Positions 54,940 to 64,000 of a stretch of 64,000 bases of DNA are shown here, in pieces. The position numbers were made by a program, and so were the translations under genes. The notes beneath the pieces are model-generated. The model did not search any database. It was not told the DNA's origin and was given only the letters and a program-made list of their open reading frames with translations. Position 1 is the first letter of the stretch. Every line of letters starts with the position of its first letter. Source of the stretch: Leptasterias polaris (lineage: Eukaryota; Echinodermata; Asteroidea; Forcipulatida; Asteriidae); contig JAZGTN010000073.1 of assembly GCA_037783415.1 (NCBI GenBank), forward strand, positions 372,001 to 436,000, read 5' to 3'.

Positions 54940-55176
54940 TTTATTACTGGTTTATTCAACACGTCTCTACTCCAAGACTCACATGACAAGAAGAACGTTT
55001 AGGCCACGTCTTCCCAACGAGACGGGTGTCCCAGCCGTTCAGCGAGGGGCCCGCTGCGACACAGCTCTAACAACGGTGCCGTGTCACAGCGCCCTCCAGG
55101 AGGCCGCTCGGTAACACGGCTCCCACCGAGCCCGTGCTGGCGCCCTCTCGCTGAACGGTCTGGGCCAAACGCTACA
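54861..55176 (-). repeat. LTR (5' LTR in element orientation)
   Basis: The right direct repeat has the same length as its partner. Near-identity implies a recent insertion or few mutations since. A short ORF start (54939) lies inside it. Confidence 0.9.
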
Positions 55177-57528
55177 ATATTGTAGCCCTCAATTACTTTT
55201 GACTCATCATTTTTGGAGGGTCATACAATAATTTAATAGATTTAATGTATAATTTAATAGATTTAATGTGTAATTATGTCAATTTATCACAACCTATGGG
55301 GCTCTTTGCTTCAATTTTTGAGGAGACTTTGACAAAATAGGCTTTAAAGTTGGCGCTATTTTGGCTTGGGAAGTGGAGGGATTCTTCATGAAACTGGCAG
55401 CAAGTCGGTTTGAGGAAAAGCACAATTTCTGGGTGGGGTGTTAGGCCTAATGGGGAATGCAAAAATTCCAAACGGCTGACCTGCCAAAAAATGAGAAGAA
55501 ATCTGAACTTTTGTTGTCCGGAAATATATTTGATTGTTTTTCAAGAGGCTGAGAGATTTTAAAGTATTTTTTATTAGCTATTTAGGCCTAGTAGGCCTAT
55601 TTTTGTAAATTTAGCATATAGGCCTAGTTTGCTATGGGAGTTTTGTGGTCTATAGGGTTTGGTGCACCCCGATGTTCCAACTCAGTACCACATCCCCTGC
55701 ATGGCCTTAGTGTATTCAAATTGTTTCCTTGTCTCATCCCGAGAATTAAAATTAAGAAGTCGACGATTAATTGATTTGTCTTCAAAGTGTGACGGTATTA
55801 AAAAGGTGAAAAACATCCCCTCCGTGGCCGAACGTACCGAGCGAGAACGACAGTCACGCTTGGATCGATGAGCAACAAAACTACCGGAATTTCAAGTGCA
55901 ACCCTGCTTCCGTAAGCGCCGATTGGGCCCAGGTGCTTTTTCAGTCCATTCCTGATTTCCTTATTTTTCCCCATTTGGGATTTTCCCTTCCACATCTACA
56001 TTAATTACTCTGTAAACATTATCTCTTCACTGGCTTCTGTGAACATGCATCTTCAACCTGGGGGGAGGGGGGGGGGGGGGGGCCATATCTCGTCCCTATT
56101 GATGAGCCCTTAGTTTTATCACCAGACAGATGTAAATGACGTCAGTGATGCACACTCATGGCAGTAAAAAGAACAGGGTTCGATCAATAGATCCTGAAAA
56201 AGCCAGATCTCCTTTTCTGCCATTCCAGATCATGATAGGGTCATGTCTGAGTTAGTGGCTGGTGCTTGGACATCCCCTGGAACTAAATTTTTAATTTCAT
56301 TCTCGGTATTGAATTGACACGCCTGAATGAGCACTCATCAGTGAGCAATACAAAAATAATGCTGTGTATAACTTTTTAAAAAGTTAATGGACATGTTCGA
56401 AATTAAGTATAGACTTGGAATGTAGGGCATTTGTACGATTCCCTTAAACACAGTGTCAATCACAGCAATTAGAAATCTTTGTTGTAATTAACTGCACAAT
56501 TTATTCCTGAACTATTTTATTTATTTATTCACATTCAGTATACATATATTGACACACCTGAATGAGTACTCATTGTTGGAACAATAAGAATACAAATGCT
56601 GCATAATAAAACAATTTTAACAAACAATTTCTTGACAATGGCAATTTTGTAAGACTCCCATATTTACAGTGTCGAGTTCAAATTGTAAAGTTTCATTAAA
56701 AATAGAGAGAAAAAATAGGGTCGTCACGTCAGACCACTTACTAACTTTTGTAAAAATAGAGACCTGACTATTTGACTTCAAACCTTGTTTTGGTCACAAC
56801 AGAAAATGGCAAGCCGTAGTAAAGATCTATTCAACCCTGTTGTAAAATACCACAAATGTTAGATGTCTAAAATATCATTAGTAAGAAAGAAAACAAAACA
56901 AGTTGATTTCAATTTTCAAATTTTGGCAAGGTTAAAGAGGTATAAAACTTATCACAGATTTTCATATGTATAAAAATGGTCATGGTGGACTGGAAAACTT
57001 CCCTCAAAATGTTTTTGATTGAAATACAGTAGTTTTTTTGTTTTAATGAGTACACAATTTTGATCATGCAAGTTGAAAACCCAATGTTTGAAAACTGCTG
57101 TGAAAACATTATCAGGTTTTGTCTCTCCCTATTTTGTGTGACTCCATTCCAATGATCAATTGAGCTTAAACTTTCACAGGTTTGTTATTTCATGTTGGGT
57201 CACATAGGCCCAAAGTACAGATACTGGTCTTTGACAATTTCAATGTTGGCCGCGTGATTCAATTTCAACCTGAAGAGTGTTCGAATCAGCACAATTCAAT
57301 TTTAAATATTTTGATCAAACTAAAACTGAAATATTTCAATCTAGACCAACCAAAGCTTTTTCAAGATTCATTGATTTTATACATTGAATTCAATCTTTGT
57401 AAAAATACAGGTATCGAGTTTTCTAAACGGTGTCATAGCCTGGTTCTGACTAAATGGACCTTGGTTCGAATCCCACCTCAAACCAAAGCCTCACACGTGG
57501 ATTGAGTTTTACAGTCCCATCCTGATTA

Positions 57529-57689
57529 CAGTCAACCCTCGTTATAAAGAGGACTGCTTATAAAGAGAACATTCTGAAGTCCTGAATCTCATTTCTCCTT
57601 TGTGCTTATTTGTTTTGCTGTCCTCTTACAACCATTTTCCTGATATAGAGAGGTAATTTGGCCAGTCCTGTTTTAACAAGAGTCGTCAG
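57529..57689. mobile_element. Short pogo/Tigger-like MITE, copy 2
   Basis: Duplicate of 18828-18988. Confidence 0.65.
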
Positions 57690-58784
57690 TACATGTTTTC
57701 TCCTTCTCAAACCTACATTACAAAACAACATCTCTTCACTGACTCACTTATGCATCTTTCTGCTTTGTTTTTCTCTGTACTCGTACATGTATAACAATGT
57801 TCCTGTTATAAAGAGGTAATTTGGTCAGGCCCAGCAATCCTGTTTTAATGAGGGTGATGAGGGTGTCAACCGTACCTTGTTTTTTTCCCCCCTAGCTCTC
57901 ACACCAACATAAATAGTACATTACTAAACAACATCTTTTCATTGACTTCTGTGAACATGCATCTTCAGTCTAGGGTGGGTTTTATTTTTAGTCCAATTGA
58001 TTACTTTGTTTTCCCCTTTTGGGGTTTCCCTCCCACATCTACATTACTAAACAACATCTCTTCAATGACTTCTGTGAACATGTATCTTCAGTCCAGGTGT
58101 TTTTCCAGTCTTATTGAGGTTTTACTGTATACAAATTGTGGATTCACTTTCAACTAGAGTTTCTATAATTTGCTGTTTGCCTCACAAAAAGTTGCAACAT
58201 GTGATTTATGGGATTTGAGGCATTGCATGGTGAGGTATCAATGTATATTTGGTTTGCAGTCACACCATGTGTATATCTACTTGCTGGATAGATTTTGTTC
58301 TTTGAGAAGTTGTCTTGCTATTTACTCTACTGCCGCGGAGCAGATTCTTCGGAATTCGGGAGACTTCTTAGTTCAGAAAAGAACTGTCCTTTTTATTAAC
58401 TACTACCTGGGCGGAAGGTATAGGAAATCAGCCAGCCAGGACTACTAAAAAGTGGATAAAGGGGACTTCTTGTTATTAACTTCACTGCCGCAGAGTGAGT
58501 TCTTAACATGAGATTTATTTGAAATGTTGCTTTGCTGGCAGTAATAATGGAAAGTGTAACTTCATACAGCCTATAATTATGAACTAGGGTTTTATGAGGG
58601 TTACAACACAGATGTGCTGAGTTGAAGGGGTTGGCAGTCGGCAGGGAACGGCAAGACCAGAGGGGATATCAACTCTGTTGAAGGGGACTGGTGTAGAAAG
58701 AGATAGCGGGAGAGAGACGCATCCAGACTACCATAAGTCGGAAAACATTTTTTAGGTTTTGCTCTAAAGAGCACAATATTCGGC

Positions 58785-58874
58785 GTGTGGCTGAGCGGAT
58801 AAGAGCACCGGACTCGAGCTCTGATGTTTCTATTCAGCAGAGTGTGGGTTCGAGTCGGGGCATCGGGGCAGGTT
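58785..58874 (+). mobile_element. tRNA-derived SINE head, copy 2
   Basis: Duplicate of 20083-20172, with the same A- and B-box-like sequences. Confidence 0.55.
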
Positions 58875-59525
58875 ATATCTGTGAAATTGACAGAATTGCC
58901 ATAAATCGTACATTGTATACATGTACTATCGGTTTAAATCCAAATGCACTATTGGTAAGATCTAAAACATGAAGTTAAAATAAAATAAAACTCAGAAAGC
59001 ATCACCGTTAAGGGTGTGTAGAACATTGGTAAGATTGACAAATATATTCTCATAGATTTGCACATAACCTTTTACATGGCATAAAGATCGTCACGGTTGG
59101 AAACTTTTTCTTGAAATATTTGAGATTTAAAGATGGATATGAACGAGATAATAAAATACGCTGCATGTTTAAATTCATGTTTGCTGGAGTGTAATAAAGA
59201 CCTTAGTTTCACTTACACTAAGTTTCAAAATTTCAGACATGTTTTTAAAAAGACAATAAATTGACGTGAATCTCTTGCATTGCAGCGGCCGTTTCGCGAA
59301 ATGAGCGTGTCGTCATCACTTCATTTACATATCATGAATAAAACATTTAACCGGTTTTGATGACGTACACCCGTGGATAAGATCGAGACTACACTGCGCC
59401 CGTTCGTTATACTATGCCGTGAGGTGTATACGATGTACACACGCATACGGGGGTCCGTCCGTGGACTGAGACTCGAGAGATAATATAAAATAGTTGGAGA
59501 ATTACACGTCGAGAACTTGCAGAAT

Positions 59526-59693
59526 ATGATGGAAGATCTTTCTGATAATGATTCTTGGGAGGAGCACAGCATTGTGGGGGAACTGCTGTCGGCCCCCAGC
59601 TCGTCTGATAGTAATAGTAATACTAGCGATAGTAATAATAATAGTGATTCTGACAGTAAAATGGGCCTTACAAACCAAACCCCACTTCGATAA
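59526..59693 (+). CDS. Candidate short acidic ORF, copy 2 (55 aa)
   Basis: Duplicate of the frame at 20824-20991, starting 'MMEDLSDNDSWEEHSIVGEL'. The TATAAAAT sequence upstream is also present. Confidence is low for the same reasons. Confidence 0.25.
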   Translation: MMEDLSDNDSWEEHSIVGELLSAPSSSDSNSNTSDSNNNSDSDSKMGLTNQTPLR

Positions 59694-60536
59694 CTTGAAG
59701 TCCGACCTCCACAAATCTCAACCACTGCTTCCGAACTTGCTCGTTTTTGGGAAATTCGAAGAAATTTAAGTCGGGATTTTTATTCGAATTCCTCGTGCAT
59801 CCACCAACAACACACGATTTTGGCATTTTTCCTCAATTTAGAAGTATCACCGTCAAAAAGACATGCAGTCTAGCCTCACTATTTTATAAAAACAGCAGAC
59901 AGCATACGCTATACGTACAGGTCAAAGTGCAATCTTCAGGTCGTCTCTCCGGGTATACGTCATACAATCAGCTTTTTCACACAGCGCCGCCAGCGGTCAA
60001 TATGCTGAAACTTCTTTGAAAAACCTCAGAAATTCGTCACGTAAGAGTCGTTTTTATTTTCGAATTTGTTATCATTTCAAACTTCCAATATTAATTTTGT
60101 TTTGCTAAAAATGGTTCGTACATACATTGTTAAGAAGGCTAAATGATTCTTGTTGCTTGGAATACACCGTTCATATCCATCTTTAAATGCTACATTATTT
60201 TAAGAAATACATCAACAATCGGGCCTATAGTTTTAAACTTTCAAAGTTTTTCTCTCGTGACTCCATTACCGATTGTGCTTAAACTTTTACAGGTTTGTTA
60301 TTTCACGTATGGTGTGTTATAAATTAGTGCTGATAGTCTTTTACAATAAAAAGAGCTTGGGTGTAACAGAGAATTTATTTTGTTTTCAATCGGTTTTTTT
60401 TTTAAAGTGAATAATGTAATCAATAATATTCACTTGTGTAAGTCTGCCATTTATCCATCTTCATCGGGCATATTTAGTATAATCCTCAACTTTCTCAACT
60501 CCCTGTCAGGGGAGCGGAAAACCCTAAGCTGCAGCT

Positions 60537-60692
60537 GCTTAAATTAGGACTTAGGGGGTTAATCCAAAACAATGCCATCTCAGCCCTCTCACGTACCTAT
60601 TCATACATCTGGGAAGAGAAGCAATTATGGTGAAGTGCTTTGCTCAAGGACGTGTCATGACCGGGAATCGAACCCGCACTCCAACAATTCAA
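60537..60692 (-). mobile_element. SINE fragment, copy 2
   Basis: Duplicate of 21835-21990. Confidence 0.6.
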
Positions 60693-61393
60693 CCATCAGA
60701 ACTTTTGCCGGAACTAAATCATATTTTTATTTATTTCATATTCGGTACATAATTGACACGCCTGACTAAGCACCGATCGGTGAACAATAAGAATAAAAAT
60801 GCTGTCTTATAAAAACAATTAGGTAATTGACATCATGACTTGGAAAGTATGGCAACTGTACAATTCCCTTAAATGTGCTGTATACGTTTGGTAATTGGAG
60901 CCAACTGATTGTTTTAATCCTATATAAATGTAGGTATTAAACAATCAAACTAACCTGTGAAAATTTCATTTCAAAAGGTGGTCGCCTTTTTGAGATATCA
61001 CCGAAAAACCAGAGCGAATATTTCCACGCAGGAAGAATATTCCTATAGGAATACAGTCTGACAAGCGTTACGGCCATAACGCTTCGCAGATTCAAATTTG
61101 TATGGGATAAAAAGTGATATGTTTTTCCATAACAAGGAAAAAGTTTCTCAAAATGCAGTATACTATCCAAAGCTGCTGTACTTCTTACCAAGTTTTTATT
61201 GCCATTATTTGTCAGAGTCATTACCAAACGTATCCAGACTCTTTAAACACAGCATCAATCACGGCAGTTTGACAACCTTTGTTATAACTAACTGTAAGAT
61301 TTCTTCTGGTACTATATTATTTATTTCATTCTCGGTATTGAATTGACACTCATCGACGAACAAACCAAAATGCTGTGTATAAAATTTAAAAAA

Positions 61394-61396
61394 TTA

Positions 61397-61428
<32 letters not shown>

Positions 61429-62750
61429 CTGGTTTATTCATATAAAAAACACGAGGTAGGCAGCTACAAAAGAGCAGCTGAAATGACCACGTTTACACTT
61501 TACAAAAAATTAAAAAATTTTACATACCAGTTAAAAAGAGTAGGTATAAAATTACAACAAAGTTCTCACTGCACCTAATTATTATTAACAATTAAGATTT
61601 ACAAAAGTTTGGCTAAAACAGGAATTGTAGATTTCATGTATCTATCAGTTTTGCATTTAGGTATAACTAGCGTGGACGTGGAGTTATTTCTGAGTATTCT
61701 GGTAGTAGTGTTATTAAGTTTAAGAGGGGGGAGCATATTTCTAAATCTTTGGGAATGTAATAGTTTTGTGCCAAAGTTATACAGTAAGGTGTCTCTCCTA
61801 GTTTCAAGGCTAGAAATACCTAGAATTTCCAAAGCATTGGAGTAACTGTGATACCGATGATATCCTAACATAATGCGACAAGCACGTTTTTGTACATTTT
61901 CAATTCTATTAGCCAGTTGTTTACTTATCGAGGTATGCCAGACTTGGCTGGCATACTCTAAAACTGGTCTAATGTAGCATGTGAAGACCGAAACTAAGTC
62001 AGCCAAGGAAGCGTTATATTTTTTTAAAATACACAAGGTAAATAATTTTCAAGATGCTCTAGAGACAATATCAGCAACATGAATGTCCCATTTGAGATCA
62101 CTCTGAATCGTGACTCCAAAAGTTTCATGTGATTAATCCTGTTCAGGGATATATCATTAAGAGTGAACATGGGGTTAGGTGTAACTCGTCGTAGGAAACT
62201 GATCTTCATTACTTGACATTTAGCAGGTTTGGGGAGAACATCGTTAGCTTTGGACCATTCTGAAAGATCATCAAGATGGGATTGAAGTTGAGTATTTTCA
62301 CCATATTTAACTATATCCCCGAGGGTCAGGTCGTCCACGTATTTCCAACGTCTATTATGGCTTCCAATGGCAGCATCGTTAACTAGGACCAAAAATAATA
62401 TGGGGCCTAACTTAGTTCCTTGCGGGACGCCACAATCAATGGTTTTGATAGAGGATGTGTGATTAACGAGTTTGGTATTTTGGGTGCGATTGGAAAGAAA
62501 GCTGCAGACAGTTGGAATAATTGAACGTCTAACCCCAAGGTTGATAAGTTTCTTGATAATAATATTATGATTAACAAGATCAAAGGCTTTGGTGAAGTCA
62601 ATCGCAGCAATGTAAGCATACTGGTTAGGCTTATCAAGTCCCTCATATATAGAATTTAACATATCCACTAGGTAATGAGTGGTAGAGCTGCCCTTAATGT
62701 TACCGTATTGTTTAGGATCAAGTTTTCTAGAAATATCATTAATAATGTAT
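61394..62750 (-). pseudogene. 5'-truncated LINE reverse transcriptase, copy 2
   Basis: It has the same truncation point, frameshift and stop as 22692-24048, with 'CGVPQGTKLGPILF' and 'YVDD' still visible. Shared lesions show that the LINE died before the segmental duplication. Confidence 0.9.
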
Positions 62751-63418
62751 TTGGACATGTTCGAAACTAAGTAGAGACTATGGAATGTACGACATTTGTA
62801 TAATTCCATTAATCACGGTGTCAATTACAGCACTAAGAAATCTTTGTTATAATTAACTGCAAGATTTCTTCCTGAACTATGTTAATTATTTATTTTACAT
62901 TCAGTACATAATTGACACACCTGAATGAGCACTCACTGTTAAACAATAAGAATAAAAAAGAATGCATATTAATAAATAAATTAATGGTAATGTTTGACAT
63001 AAGGTATAGACTTGGAATGTATGGCATCTATGTACAATTCCCTTATACTGTACATACACAGCAATAACCGTTGTTAAAGGTAACTGCAAGACTTGTTCCA
63101 GAATTATGTTTTATTTACTTTATATGCGGTATTGAATTACCATCCTAGAGAGAGCATTCATCAATGCATTAATTTGTCAAGTATAAGTATAGACTTGCTA
63201 CATGTTTGTGCAGCAACTTTGTAAGATTACAGTGTCAAGTTCAAATTGTAAAGTTTCATTAAAAATAGAGACCTGACTATTTGACTTCAAACCAGTGTAA
63301 CAATATAATCAACAAAATTGTAAAAATATCACCAAATTAAGGTGCTCAAGCCGCACGAGAGGGAATCCTCAGACAGTAAAAATCAAATAAAGATCAATTA
63401 CAGATATTCAAGCCATAG

Positions 63419-64000
63419 TTACTTATTTTCCAAAATAATCTGGACAACCATTGTGTTTGACATCTCTTGCTGTACCTTTCTAAAAAGTGTCTCATCTTCA
63501 GATGTGAAGTTACATTTGATCAAATTTACATATATCCTGTTAGTAGGATGCTTCAAATGCCTTAAAGAAGGAGCCCATGATGCAACTGAATGCCTCAGCT
63601 CTTTATTGTAACTGAGGTCCAAGGTGTCAATGTTCCCTACTGATTTAGCGATGGGCTCAATATCTACGCCTGTCAAAGAACAGTTGCACAAAGACATCTT
63701 TTTCAGTGGGTTCAGTTGTCCTACATGTAGGTGAGCAGCCCATGATGCTGCATTACCACCAAGGGATGGATTACCCGACAAATCCAGTGTGGCTAGAGTG
63801 GACATGTCACTCAGTGATCCAGCAAGTGGTTCAATGTCTTTACTTTGCAATTCACATTCTTGCAAGAACAGCCGTCTAAGGTGTTTCAGGTACTTCAAGT
63901 ACTGGGCCCAGAGGTCTGCCGAGCCACCCAATTGTGGATTACCTGAGAGGTCAATACTGAAACAGTCTTCTCTGGTTTTTATTCCACTTAAAATTTCTGA
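63419..64000 (-). CDS. NLR-D: LRR exon, cut by window end (copy of NLR-B)
   Basis: The frame from the stop at 63419 rightward translates identically to the C-terminal ~190 residues of NLR-B, including 'LRRLFLQECELQSKDIEPLA' and the end 'QIILENK'. The rest of the gene lies beyond the window. Whether it too lacks NACHT cannot be seen; given the copy relationship, that is likely. Confidence 0.85.
   Translation of the reverse strand, partial: SEILSGIKTREDCFSIDLSGNPQLGGSADLWAQYLKYLKHLRRLFLQECELQSKDIEPLAGSLSDMSTLATLDLSGNPSLGGNAASWAAHLHVGQLNPLKKMSLCNCSLTGVDIEPIAKSVGNIDTLDLSYNKELRHSVASWAPSLRHLKHPTNRIYVNLIKCNFTSEDETLFRKVQQEMSNTMVVQIILENK

Larger units (their letters stand above)
51539..55176 (-). mobile_element. 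Non-autonomous LTR retrotransposon with satellite-like interior (3638 bp)
   Basis: Two 316-bp direct repeats (51539-51854, 54861-55176) start TG and end CA. They differ at three adjacent positions only and are flanked by ATAT (51535-51538, 55177-55180). The empty site is at 16477. On the minus strand a primer-binding-like TGGTGGCAGCGACGGGAC follows the 5' LTR after one base. A purine tract GGAGGGGGCAG precedes the 3' LTR, and AATAAA signals lie in the LTR, so transcription is leftward. No protease, reverse transcriptase or integrase is encoded, so mobility must come from a partner element. The GC-rich interior contrasts sharply with the host sequence. Confidence 0.9.
46420..64000. repeat. Segmental duplication, copy 2 (pairs with 11340-25298)
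   Basis: The sequence is almost identical to copy 1 apart from the LTR element at 51539-55176, a missing 22-bp segment near 46733 and scattered single-base differences. Repeated features at shifted coordinates include the SINE (46885-47058), fold-back MITE (47737-47925), 21-bp repeat (49094-49186), TA-site TIR element (49449-50473) and palindrome (51329-51371). Their functions are described at the copy-1 entries. Nothing new is seen in the remaining spacer. Confidence 0.95.

Overview
This is animal nuclear DNA, not bacterial. Genes have GT-AG introns, there are no operons, the background is AT-rich, and the sequence is dense in SINE, LINE, MITE and LTR insertions. The dominant gene family is a lineage-expanded NLR (NACHT-LRR) innate-immune receptor with a death-fold N-terminus, as seen in expanded form in echinoderms and amphioxus. 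Repeat style points to an invertebrate deuterostome, most likely an echinoderm; the species cannot be fixed from this window.

Layout: four tandem NLR loci, all on the minus strand. NLR-A (6182-11339) encodes a DED-like domain, a short linker, NACHT and LRRs on three exons, but a homopolymer indel breaks its frame. NLR-B (24717-28390) keeps the DED-like exon, linker and LRRs but has no NACHT. NLR-C (40614-46419) resembles A in its 5' half and B in its 3' half, and a retroelement of about 608 bp splits its large exon. NLR-D (63419 to window end) is the start of a copy of B. Splice phases (all phase 1) let the exons be joined by eye.

The spacer between A and B (about 11.34-25.30 kb) recurs almost base for base between C and D (about 46.42-64.00 kb). 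The main difference is a 3638-bp non-autonomous LTR retrotransposon (51539-55176) present only in the second copy, with a 4-bp target duplication and the empty site visible in the first. The interior of this element is a long array of 42-bp hairpin-forming monomers. The window start (1 onward) also matches 38411 onward, so the larger tandem unit is about 38.4 kb.

The 28.4-38.4 kb stretch separates the two NLR pairs. It holds several non-autonomous DNA transposons, recognised by terminal inverted repeats and target duplications, plus tandem repeats. It ends with the terminal coding exon of an acetyl-CoA hydrolase/CoA-transferase-like gene on the plus strand (37951-38135). A 2959-bp TIR element at 1305-4263 carries remains of a P-element/THAP9-like transposase, and its unoccupied site is visible near 39.3 kb. 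A decayed tandem repeat of roughly 200-240 bp flanks each NLR 3' end. Functionally, the window is an NLR cluster evolving by tandem duplication, recombination and transposon insertion.
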